From contig NZ_CANMFF010000029.1 in assembly GCF_947497005.1 (NCBI RefSeq), positions 1 to 44,371 on the forward strand: a stretch of 44,371 bases of DNA, in the 5' to 3' direction. The notes beneath the pieces were generated by a model, which was given only the letters and a program-made list of their open reading frames with translations, did no database searches and had not been told where the DNA came from. The translations under genes and the position numbers were made by a program. Below, one piece after another: positions 33,219 through 41,839 of this stretch (within the stretch, counting starts at the first letter, position 1; each line of letters begins with the position of its first letter). The stretch comes from an uncultured Ruegeria sp. GTDB taxonomy: Bacteria > Pseudomonadota > Alphaproteobacteria > Rhodobacterales > Rhodobacteraceae.

Positions 33219-35256
33219 ATGAAAAAACTTCTGATGTCAGGTGTGGCCTATGTTGCCATCGGGGGCGGCCTGGGCCAATTGCCCTGCCGCGACGGTTGCA
33301 GATATGCAAGGCGTATCCGCGGGCGCCTTTCCGCAACAATTTAATCTCGGCGAATTCCAAGCGGCCGCGAACTGCACGCTTACCATTGCCGAGAATCCGG
33401 CAATTGGCGATCTGAATGGAATGATCCGCGGCAACGACGCACTTCCTGCGGTTTCGGATCGTCTGCCGACTGAGCCGCTGGTGGTCGTGCCATACGATAC
33501 CATAGGTCAATATGGCGGTGTTCTGGACGCGCTGTCCAATGCCACCGAAAGCGGCACGTCCGACTTCCTGTCTGTACGCCACGTGAATTTGTTCCGGTAT
33601 TCCGATGATCTACAGACCCTTGTGCCCAACGTTGCAAAGTCATGGGATTGGAATGATGATTTCACCGAACTGACCGTGAACTTGCGGGCAGGTCATAAGT
33701 GGTCTGATGGAGCGCCGTTCACGTCGGCAGACGTAGTGTTCTGGTACGACAATCTGATGATGGACACCAACGTCATCGCAGAAGCCAAAGATTACGCACT
33801 GGCTGGCGGTGAGCCGATGAAGGTCGAGGCCGTCGACGAAACCACGGTCCGCTTTACGCTTGCTGCACCAAAGCCGGGCCTGACTGAAACATTCTCGTTC
33901 ACCTATGTGCAACCTTATCAGCCTAAGCATTTCTTCAAGAAGTTTCACCCTGCGCTGGACGAAAATGCCGATGCAAATGCGCAAGCTCTGGGCTTTGAGA
34001 ACGGCTATGAGCTGATCAAGGCTCATTATGGCAACTCGGACTGGATGGACACGCCTTCGCCAATGCTGACGGCGGGAGACAAGCTGGCGAACCTGCTCAA
34101 GGACACCATGCCGACGCTTGAAAGTCATATCCTGGTAAAAGAAAGCACCGAAGGTCGTCACTACGTCGCGAACCCTTATTTCTTCCAGGTCGATACGGCG
34201 GGTAATCAGCTACCCTATATCTCGGAAATGGATGAAACCTATGTCCCGGATGAAGAGGTCCGCAACCTCAAGCTGCTCAATGGTGAGGTGGACTATAAGT
34301 CCCAAGGCGTGAACCTGACCTCTGCGCCAGTGCTTCTGGAAGGCCAGGAAAGCGGGAATTATACGCTAGAAGTGAAACCTGCGATCAGCTATCCGGCGCT
34401 GACATTCAACGTGACTGCGGAAGATGAAGGCAAGCGGGCGATCTTCAATGATATTCGTTTCAGAACCGCAATGTCCGTTGCGATGGACCGCGATCAGTTG
34501 AACGAGGTGACGGCGTTCGGGCTGGGCACGCCGACGCAATATATCGGCTTCTCGCCACGTCCGGACTTCATCGACGAGAAATGGTCGAACTACGAAATCA
34601 CCTTTGACCAGGACCGGGCGAACGCGCTGCTGGATGAAGTCGGTCTTGTCGATCAGAACGGAGATGGCTTCCGCGAGCTTCCTAACGGTGAGCCCTTTGT
34701 GCTGGACTGGCAATTCTCGACGCAGTCCGCATCGGCACAATTAGTGGAGCTTATTGCGCAGAACTGGAAAGATGTGGGCGTCAACACCGCAATCAAAGAG
34801 GTCGCCTCGGACGAGTTCCGCGCAGCTCAAACGGCAAATACCCTGGACATGGGGATGTGGCTTAAGAGCCAGCCTGCCGGGTCGGTCCTTGGCGACGGAG
34901 AGATCTGAGTACCGCCGTTTGACGGGTATTTTGACGTACGTACCGGCATGCTCTGGGCAGAATATATCAGCTCGAATGGCGAAAACGGTATCGAGCCCCC
35001 TGCCTGGGTTGGCGATCTGAAATCGGCACAGGACGCATATCAAACTAGCGCACCGGGATCGGATGCCTCAATCACAGCAGTTCAGAAAATGGTTGAGATC
35101 ATGACCGGAGAGCTGCTGTTTTTAGGAACCGTCAACGCCCCGGCACCGATCTACCACTCCAACAATCTGCAGAACTTCACCGAGTTCAAGACGCAGTCCT
35201 ACGAGTTCTATCGGACCTATCCTTACCGCCCCGCGCAGTGGTGGTTGTCTGAGTGA
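33219..35256 (+). pseudogene. ABC transporter substrate-binding protein (SBP_bac_5), frameshifted and interrupted
   Basis: The protein would be about 678 residues. ATG at 33219 has GGGAGA upstream and starts a signal peptide (MKKLLMSGVAYVAIG), but at the run of five G (33261-33265) the frame must move by one base to continue as AAWANCPAATVADMQG. The long middle then reads as a family 5 peptide/oligosaccharide-binding protein (KSWDWNDDFTELTVNLRAGH, then KWSDGAPFTSADVVF). At 34906-34908 a TGA follows GDGEI where related proteins have Trp, and the same frame continues VPPFDGYFDVRTGMLWAEYI to the stop at 35256. Two independent lesions therefore separate the signal peptide, body and C-terminus. 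Unless base-calling is wrong, no secreted full-length protein is made. Confidence 0.8.
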
Positions 35257-35279
35257 TCCTATCCTCAATCTGAGGCAAC

Positions 35280-35305
35280 GGAATGGGGCGTCAGCGCCCC
35301 ATTCC
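35280..35305 (+). promoter_or_regulatory. Perfect 11-bp intercistronic hairpin
   Basis: GGAATGGGGCG (35280-35290) and CGCCCCATTCC (35295-35305) pair perfectly around the four-base loop TCAG. It lies between the binding-protein gene and the first permease gene, with no T-tract after it. Such hairpins in ABC operons usually protect the upstream mRNA from 3' decay, raising binding-protein levels over permease levels. It lies 22 bases before the permease ATG and seems intact although both neighbouring genes are broken. Confidence 0.65.
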
Positions 35306-35327
35306 AGATGCTAACCGGGAACAACAA

Positions 35328-36323
35328 ATGCTCCAATTCGCTCGCTTTGCCGCCACGCGCGCGGTCATGGCCATTGTCACCCTCGTATTGGTTTCGCTCA
35401 TCGTGTTTTCGCTGATGGAACTGGTGCCGGGTGATTGCGCCGAACGTTATCTTGCCTACAAAAATACGCAGGGCTCGGCGATCACGCTGGCTGATATCGA
35501 GGTTGAACGCGCGCGTCTTGGTCTTGATCGTCCATTCTTGACCCGCTGGCTTAGCGGTGCGATTCGGGGCGACTTTGGCGAAAGTTGTATTCTGCGCGTG
35601 AATATTGCGCAGCTGCTTGGTGACAAATTTCGGATTTCATTGTGGATATGCCTTGGGTCCTTGACCTTGGCTTACCTAATTGCGCTGCCGGTCGGGATTA
35701 TTTCTGCCGCATCCAACAATGCTGTTCTCAACAACTCGCTGCGCCTGGTCAGCTATCTGGGTCTGGCCATGCCCAACTTTCTGCTGGCGCTGATGGTGAT
35801 GCTGTTTTCCACAATCTAGTTTGGCGAAACACTCACCGGCCTTTTCAGCCCGGAATATCGTGAGGCCCCCTGGTCCTGGGCCAAATTCCTGGATTTGCTG
35901 AAACATGCCTGGCTGGCGGTATTTATTCTCGGTTGGTCGGCGACCGCATTCGCGTTGCAGACTGTGCGGGCATTGATGTCAGACGAAATCGGCAAACTTT
36001 ATGTGACGGCCGCAGCAGCGCGGGGCATCTACGGGCCTCGCTTGTTGTGGCGCTACCCCGCCCGTCATGCTTTGGGGCCTATAGTCAATTCTCTGGGTTT
36101 TGACCTGAACCGTATCTTCAACGAACTGCCCATTGTCGCCCTGATCCTGACCCTCACAGAAGCAGGATCGCTGCTGTTGGAGGCTCTGGCACGGTCCAAT
36201 GACCAGCAACTGGCGGGTGCCATCATCTTTCTGCTGACAGCCGCCATTGTCACGCTGAATTTCGCCACAGACATCCTGCTGGCGGTGATTGACCCACGCG
36301 TGCGCAAGAGCATTCTGAGGTAA
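35328..36323 (+). pseudogene. ABC transporter permease (DppB/OppB-like), interrupted by an in-frame stop
   Basis: The gene would encode about 331 residues. The start (ATVMAIVT-type first helix, then VFSLMELVPGDCAERYLAYK) and the end (ITLTEAGSLLLEAL region, then TDILLAVIDPRVRK) are those of BPD_transp_1 peptide-type permeases. Codon 164 (35817-35819) is TAG after LMVMLFSTI. The same frame continues FGETLTGLFSPEYREAPWSW and through the EAA-loop region (YVTAAAARGIYG) to the natural stop at 36323. Related permeases have Trp at this place, so TGG to TAG is the likely change. The truncated product lacks the coupling loop that contacts the ATPases. Five bases separate its end from the second permease. 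Confidence 0.8.
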
Positions 36324-36328
36324 GCCAT

Positions 36329-37471
36329 ATGTCCGTGAAAACACCCCCAAGCTCTGCTGAGCAAAAGGCCAAAGAGGCTTATTTCACCGCCTCTCAACGA
36401 CAACTGATCTGGGCCAGGTTCAAAAGACAACGCGCGGCTATGATCGCGGCCACAGTGTTTGTGGTGCTGATCCTGTCGGGCCTGTTTGCTCCGTTTTTGT
36501 CACCTTATGATCCAACTGTCGCTGGTCGGGATAAGGACTACCTGAACGGCACACCTCAGATACCGAAATTCTGCGACAACAACGGCTGTTCGGTCCGCCC
36601 ATTTCTGCACACGGTTACACGCGAACGATCGTTGGCGACCAATTTCCGTTGGGTCGAAAAGATCAACGAGGATGAACGTCGCTACATGGAGTTTTTCGTG
36701 CGCGGCGACAGCTACAAATTGTTCGGATTTATCCCGGGTGACATCCATCTGTTTGGAATGGATCAGGGATATGTTCATCTCTTCGGAACGGATAGCGCTG
36801 GTAAAGATATCTTCTCGCGCACATTGCATGCCGTTTGGACCTCGCTTCAGGTGGGCACGCTAGGCGTAGTGATCTCTTTCGTGCTGGCCCTGATGATTGG
36901 CGGGATCGCCGGGTATTACGGTGGCGCCATTGATAGTGTGATTCAGATGATTACCGACGCAGTCAGGACGGTGCCGTCCATTGCACTTTTCATGGCAATT
37001 GCTGCTTTCATCCCACCCGAATGGTCCGCTGAGACCCGGTTTTTTGTTATAACCCTGATCTTGGGATTGGTGGGCTGGCCGACACTGGCCCGGCGCGTTC
37101 GCACCCATCTGCTGACCGAACGCAATCAGGAATACGTGCTGGCTGCGCAATTGTGCGGGGCACCCGCCGGTCACGTAATCCGGCGACATCTCTTGCCAAG
37201 CTTCACCAGCTACATCATCGTCGATCTGGTTATCTCGTTTCCCTACGTGGTCCTCTCAGAAACCGCTCTCAGCTTTATCGGGCTAGGGCTAAAGGATCCG
37301 GTGAATTCGTTGGGTGTTATGTTGCAGAACGTCACCAAGGCCGACGTCTTGCTGAATTACCATTGGTATTTCATACCGGTCATTTTCTTCATTGCGCTGG
37401 TCATGGCATTCGTCTTTGTCGGCGACGGGCTGCGTGATGCTGCCGATCCCTATTCGGAGACTCGTAAATGA
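36329..37471 (+). CDS. ABC transporter permease (DppC/OppC-like)
   Basis: A 380-residue protein. After a cytoplasmic N-terminus, the first membrane helix is at about 33-52 (AMIAATVFVVLILSGLFAPF). A periplasmic stretch follows, longer than usual (about 60-150, with DNNGCSVRPFLHTVTRERSL), then five helices and the EAA-type coupling motif AAQLCGAPAGHVIRRHLLP near 270. This is the second permease of a peptide-type (family 5) ABC importer. The extended periplasmic loop is shared by a subgroup of proteobacterial transporters, probably for oligosaccharides or modified peptides. The stop overlaps the next start (ATGA). The reading frame is intact but its permease partner is broken, so it probably no longer functions. 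Confidence 0.9.
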   Translation: MSVKTPPSSAEQKAKEAYFTASQRQLIWARFKRQRAAMIAATVFVVLILSGLFAPFLSPYDPTVAGRDKDYLNGTPQIPKFCDNNGCSVRPFLHTVTRERSLATNFRWVEKINEDERRYMEFFVRGDSYKLFGFIPGDIHLFGMDQGYVHLFGTDSAGKDIFSRTLHAVWTSLQVGTLGVVISFVLALMIGGIAGYYGGAIDSVIQMITDAVRTVPSIALFMAIAAFIPPEWSAETRFFVITLILGLVGWPTLARRVRTHLLTERNQEYVLAAQLCGAPAGHVIRRHLLPSFTSYIIVDLVISFPYVVLSETALSFIGLGLKDPVNSLGVMLQNVTKADVLLNYHWYFIPVIFFIALVMAFVFVGDGLRDAADPYSETRK

Positions 37472-38463
37472 GCCTGATCGACGTCGAAAACCTGACGCTG
37501 CAATTCAAGACCGACGAAGGGCTGATAACGGCAGTGGACAACGTGTCCTTTTCGATTGCTCCGGGCGAGGTCATGGGCCTTGTGGGCGAAAGCGGCTCAG
37601 GAAAATCCGTGACGGCCAAATCGTTGATGAAGCTTAACCCGGGCAATGCGGTCTATGCGCCGGAAAGCCGTATCACACTTCATCTGGATAACGGGCCGGT
37701 GGACGTCATGAGCCTGAAAAGACCACGCGACATGGAAGTCGTACGCGGCGGTTCCGTTTCAATGATCTTCCAGGAACCGATGGCCAGTTTCGCACCCGCG
37801 ATGACCATCGGCAGCCAGATGGTCGAGCAATTGCTTATCCATACGGATATGTCCAAGAAGCAGGCCCGTGAACTGTCGATCGAGATGCTGGATCGCGTGG
37901 GCATTTCCGATGCGTCAACCAGGTTTGGGCAATATGCGTTTGAAATGTCCGGTGGCATGCGTCAGCGGGCGATGATTGCAATGGCCCTGTCGACCAAGCC
38001 CAAGCTGCTGATCGCGGATGAGCCCACTACGGCGCTAGATGTGACAATCCAGGCTCAGGTCATTGATTTGATGAAGGATCTGGTGACCGACTTTGGCATG
38101 GGGATCATCTTTATTACCCACGACCTTGGGGTCGTCGCCCAAACGGCGGATAAGGTTGCGGTGATGTATCTGGGCAAGATGATTGAACAAGGCCCGGTGC
38201 GCGAAGTGATACGCAACCCCTATCACCCCTATACCCAAGGGCTGATTGACGCCCTGCCACAGCTTGACGATCTGGACAAGCCGCTGATGCCGGTGCCGGG
38301 AGACATTCCGTCGCCGCTGGAACGGCCAGAGGGCTGTGTCTTTCACACCCGTTGCGGCAAGATCATAGGCGATGTTTGCCGTACGGTCGCCCCCGGCTGG
38401 TCTGACACAGGCGAAAACCATCGCACGGCTTGCCATCTCTGCCACGAGGGACAATCTGCATGA
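37468..38463 (+). CDS. ABC transporter ATP-binding protein (DppD/OppD-like)
   Basis: A 331-residue protein. Walker A GESGSGKS (40-47), Q-loop IFQEPMASFAPA, ABC signature MSGGMRQRAMIAMAL, Walker B LLIADEPTTALDVT and the H-loop ITHDLGVV are all present. The C-terminal extension GCVFHTRCGKIIGDVCRTVA is the oligopeptide-transporter tail with conserved Cys residues, which in relatives may bind an Fe-S cluster. It powers uptake together with the next gene. The start and end both overlap neighbours as ATGA, so the operon is translationally coupled. No lesion is seen, unlike the first genes of this operon. Confidence 0.93.
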   Translation: MSLIDVENLTLQFKTDEGLITAVDNVSFSIAPGEVMGLVGESGSGKSVTAKSLMKLNPGNAVYAPESRITLHLDNGPVDVMSLKRPRDMEVVRGGSVSMIFQEPMASFAPAMTIGSQMVEQLLIHTDMSKKQARELSIEMLDRVGISDASTRFGQYAFEMSGGMRQRAMIAMALSTKPKLLIADEPTTALDVTIQAQVIDLMKDLVTDFGMGIIFITHDLGVVAQTADKVAVMYLGKMIEQGPVREVIRNPYHPYTQGLIDALPQLDDLDKPLMPVPGDIPSPLERPEGCVFHTRCGKIIGDVCRTVAPGWSDTGENHRTACHLCHEGQSA

Positions 38464-39458
38464 GCACTGAAAATCTGATCGAAACCAAGGACCTGTCGGT
38501 TGGATTTCCTGTTGGCGGGAAGATCTTCAACAAGAGTGTTCTCAAAGCCGTAAACGACGTCTCGCTGTCGATCCCGCGGGGCTCGTTTTTCGGGGTGGTC
38601 GGTGAGAGCGGCTCGGGCAAAACCACGTTCGGGCGCGCCCTTTTGAACGCTGCTCCGATTACTGGTGGATCCGCTCACTATGAAGACGGAGACGTCAGCT
38701 ATGATCTGGGTAAACTGACCGGGTCCGAACTGAAGGAATACCGGCGCCGCGCGCAGCTGATCTTTCAAGATCCATATGCCGCGTTGTCGCCGCGCATGAC
38801 CGTCCGCGACATCATTGCCGAACCGCTTGAGGTCGTGGGGCTGTGCAACTCGCGCGAGGAGGTTGATGAACGTGTGCGTGAAATCGCCAACTTGTGTCGA
38901 TTGAACCTGGAACATTTGCGCCGGTTTCCTCACGCCTTTTCCGGTGGGCAACGACAGCGCATTTCCATTGCCCGTGCATTGGTCTCCAAACCCCGGTTTG
39001 TGGTGGCCGATGAAAGCGTCGCTGCACTGGATGTGTCGATTCAGGCCGATATCCTGAATCTGTTGAAATCGCTGCAGGACGAGATGGGGCTAACCTATCT
39101 GTTCATCAGTCACGACCTGTCAGTAGTGGCCCATACCTGCGACCATGTCGCCGTTATGTATCTGGGTCAGATCATGGAAAGTGCTCCGACGCGTCAGCTG
39201 TTCCGATCACCGCGTCATCCGTACACGAAAGCGTTGTTTTCAGCGATCCCCTCGCTGGACCCGGATGATCACGGCAAGGCGCAGAAACTTGAAGGTGAGA
39301 TTCCGTCACCCACCAATCGCCCCACTGGTTGCCAGTTCCACACCCGCTGCCCCTTTGCTATTGACCTGTGCAAACGCGAAGAACCGCGCATGGAGACTTG
39401 TGAAGCGGAGCATTCGGTGACCTGCCATCGTTGGCGCGAATTGCAATTGGCAGATTAA
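38460..39458 (+). CDS. ABC transporter ATP-binding protein (DppF/OppF-like)
   Basis: A 332-residue protein. Walker A GESGSGKT (48-55), IFQDPYAALSPRM, signature FSGGQRQRISIARAL, Walker B VVADESVAALDVS and ISHDLSVV are present. The D-loop reads DESVAALD instead of the usual DEPVSALD, so a Ser replaces the Pro after the catalytic Glu; the Glu itself is kept. The oligopeptide tail GCQFHTRCPFAIDLCKREEP is complete. ATG at 38460 overlaps the upstream stop (ATGA). This is the last gene of the transporter operon. Its stop overlaps by four bases the stop of the sulfatase remnant on the other strand, a convergent arrangement without visible terminator. Confidence 0.93.
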   Translation: MSTENLIETKDLSVGFPVGGKIFNKSVLKAVNDVSLSIPRGSFFGVVGESGSGKTTFGRALLNAAPITGGSAHYEDGDVSYDLGKLTGSELKEYRRRAQLIFQDPYAALSPRMTVRDIIAEPLEVVGLCNSREEVDERVREIANLCRLNLEHLRRFPHAFSGGQRQRISIARALVSKPRFVVADESVAALDVSIQADILNLLKSLQDEMGLTYLFISHDLSVVAHTCDHVAVMYLGQIMESAPTRQLFRSPRHPYTKALFSAIPSLDPDDHGKAQKLEGEIPSPTNRPTGCQFHTRCPFAIDLCKREEPRMETCEAEHSVTCHRWRELQLAD

Positions 39459-40383
39459 TCCCGATGAACCTGCAACGGAACCTCTGACCAGTAAGGGTTT
39501 TCGAAAGGTATTGCCAAGTTGTTGATCGGTTTTGATAAAGTTAGGTCAGCCCTGTCGGTACTCCGGATAACATGCCCCGCCTGAGGAGCTTCGGCTACCC
39601 TCGAAAGGTCATTCGTTTGCAGTCTGGGCAGACCACCAATGAGCGCAGAGTATGGCTGATGTTGAAAACATGTTTGCGGACTGCCATGTTCTCCAATTCG
39701 CCGTCGTTGGAACCGCCAAACAAGAGCGGAGGTTGATACGTCGCTGCTGGCGCAGATAGGTCGGGTAGGCAAACCACGCCTGTCCTTCGTCGGCATAGTT
39801 TCAAGAAAATGGTTGATTAGAATGGTCGTGTTACTGTCCTCGGCCGAGCAGTGTGCCAGGTCATTCAGGGTCGACGTCCCGCCATCACGCGCGAACGGTT
39901 TGAATACACTGGGGTAAGACGCAATCTGATAGCCGCGAATTCTTAGGTGCGAGCGCTTAGGCAATGACACTTCCAACCGCATTTCGACCATTTCCACAAT
40001 GCCAACCATGTGGAATCCGTAAGATTTCAGCGTCGGGTCATTTGCGTTGAAGACGCGTGGTTATTGCTGGGTGTCGGTATAACCAAATAGCATCGGCAGA
40101 TAACCGACCTTGCGCATTTCGCTGGCCATGGTCGGAGTGTCATGACGCAGTGGCGCTCTACTGCGCCCCGATCTGTGGTTCATCGCGTATTGCCCGGATA
40201 ACAATGATGCGCGCGATGGCCCGCAAGGGTCGGTGACCGAATAAATCCGGGTTAATGTGACGCTGCCGTCCATCAGTACGCGCAAATTGTGCAGGTCTAC
40301 ATAATCTGCCCGGGCTCCGAAAAGGCAATCTTCGCGCATCTGATCGAAGGTTACAAAAAAACGTTCTTATTGCCGCCCATCAT
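39455..40383 (-). pseudogene. Sulfatase/alkaline-phosphatase-superfamily remnant, several frameshifts
   Basis: ATG ATG at 40383/40380 with AGGAG upstream begins MMGGNKNVF, but a run of seven T (40355-40361) leads straight into TAA. One more T would continue VTFDQMREDCLFGARADYVD and the catalytic sulfatase motif PCGPSRASLLSGQYAMNHRS, in which the Cys is the formylglycine site (CxPSR-type). Later frames read MRKVGYLPMLFGYTDTQQ, a stop at 40061-40063, then NANDPTLKS and VEMVEMRLEVSLPKRSHLRI, AEDSNTTILINHFLETMPTK, AWFAYPTYLRQQ in another frame, and NPYWSEVPLQVHRD. Only about 300 residues remain of the usual 500 or more. It once removed sulfate from a substrate that the neighbouring transporter may have imported. 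Both are now broken. Confidence 0.78.
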
Positions 40384-41037
40384 GCCGTGCTCCTGTTTGC
40401 TGGATCAAATACCCGTATCCGGACTTGCCTGAAATTAGGATGAATCACCTCTGCACTTTCGACAAAGGGGGAGGGTTCCCGCAGAAATCCACAATTTTCT
40501 CCTCAAAAACAATAAAAACCAAAGAAAATTGTTGTAGTAGCGCTTTTTTGTGGTTTTATATTGTGATCTGTGATCAAGTTAGAAAATCGATGGTGCATGC
40601 AGATGACAATCTGCAAAATCAGGACGACACTGCCAGTCGGCTGAAACACGGTGCACCATTGACCAATCTGGGATGTTTGGAATGGCTTTGGAGTTTTCGC
40701 TGCTCACCATGCAAAACCTTACCATGATCAACTCGGACGTGGCTTTGAATTCGGGGAGTATGAATGGGTTCTTTCGCTTGGTTCACCGGCTTGAATGGCA
40801 TGCTTCAATTCCCACAGTTCATGAATGTTGGCGGATTAAAGCTTCCGCCCCGAAAAAGGCAATTCACCGTGCAGGGCTCATTCGATCATTTGAGGTTCGT
40901 TCTGCCCATCCTGCCAAATCGACTGAAGGTCCAAGCTTACTCAGCCGGACTTCAGTAAAAACAAATCTGCAGAAAGCCATTTCAATGTTTCTGTCTATTC
41001 CGGGATCAGAGACCTTTGTTGCATCGGATAAATCTAA
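40384..41037. other. Gene-free A/T-rich region with a 10-bp inverted repeat
   Basis: No gene is supported; the frames present lack start signals and motifs. ACAATTTTCT (40491-40500) and AGAAAATTGT (40523-40532) are a perfect inverted repeat with 22 bases between them. TTTTTTGTG (40544-40552) repeats one arm of the palindrome found before the DeoR gene. The region must hold the promoters for the divergent sulfatase remnant and the phosphatase operon. Confidence 0.5.
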
Positions 41038-41835
41038 ATGCTGAACGCTAAGAACGAGCCAACCACTGATATATCTGATCTTGTTTTCCATGCGATCAAG
41101 ATTGCCCATTTGGCCAACAATGCGGCCCAAGAATATTTTCGCGGCGGGCTGGGGATCGAGTTCAAGGCAGATGAAAGCCCCGTCACGCAGGCCGACAAAG
41201 GTGTCGAAGCTGAAGTGCGCTCTTATCTGGAGCAGCAATTTCCGAACCATGGCGTTTTTGGCGAGGAGCATGGCTTTGAAGGGCAGGATTGTCGCGAAGT
41301 CTGGATCATAGACCCTATAGATGGCACCCGTTCATTTCTCTCAGGGCATCCGCTTTTCGGTTTTCTGCTCGGGCATCTGGTGGATGGCAAGCCGGATATC
41401 GGGGTTATCGGCATGCCCGCGCTGAATGAAATCTTTCTGGGCATCCCCGGCCAGGGAGCAACTTTGAATGGAGAAGCGATCACGACCTCGAACCGTACCC
41501 GTCTGGATCAATCTATTCTGTTTGTGAATGAGGGGGACAAGATCCACCGGGATTATCCTGCGCTTTTTGACCGCCTTATGCAGTCAGGGCAGACGCGCCG
41601 GTTCGCCTATGATTGCTACCCGCATGCCCTTGTAGCCGCCGGGCATGTGGACTCGGTGATCGATTACGATCTGCAGCCCTATGATTTCCTGCCCGTTCTG
41701 GCCGTGATAGAAGCCGCTGGCGGGGTGATGACGGATTGGGATGGTAATCCGTTGAACTTGAATTCGGACGGTCGTGTTGTTTCTGCCGCCACGCCGGAAT
41801 TGCACGCCCAGTTGCTAGACCTTGTGAACGGATAA
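41038..41835 (+). CDS. Inositol-monophosphatase-family phosphatase (HisN-like)
   Basis: A 265-residue protein. Metal-binding motifs of the family are present: ADESPVTQADKGVE (about 44-57), GEEHG (75-79), DPIDGTRSF (92-100) and, near the C-terminus, LQPYDFLPVLAVIEAAGG, which in this subgroup replaces the usual WD. The enzyme removes phosphate from inositol phosphate, histidinol phosphate or a related sugar phosphate in the cytoplasm with Mg2+. PYDFLPVLAVIE is typical of the histidinol-phosphatase-like branch. No his or inositol genes lie nearby. The ribosome binding site before ATG 41038 is weak. Four bases separate it from the Na/Pi transporter, which would use or exchange the released phosphate. 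Substrate is uncertain. Confidence 0.88.
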   Translation: MLNAKNEPTTDISDLVFHAIKIAHLANNAAQEYFRGGLGIEFKADESPVTQADKGVEAEVRSYLEQQFPNHGVFGEEHGFEGQDCREVWIIDPIDGTRSFLSGHPLFGFLLGHLVDGKPDIGVIGMPALNEIFLGIPGQGATLNGEAITTSNRTRLDQSILFVNEGDKIHRDYPALFDRLMQSGQTRRFAYDCYPHALVAAGHVDSVIDYDLQPYDFLPVLAVIEAAGGVMTDWDGNPLNLNSDGRVVSAATPELHAQLLDLVNG

Positions 41836-41839
41836 CCGC

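Noticed and set aside
34906..35819. Stop-codon recoding (UGA/UAG read as Trp) in the transporter genes
   Set aside because: Both TGA and TAG would need to be read as Trp, yet both serve as ordinary stops in intact genes of the window. The binding-protein gene also has a separate frameshift. Decay or sequencing error is simpler.
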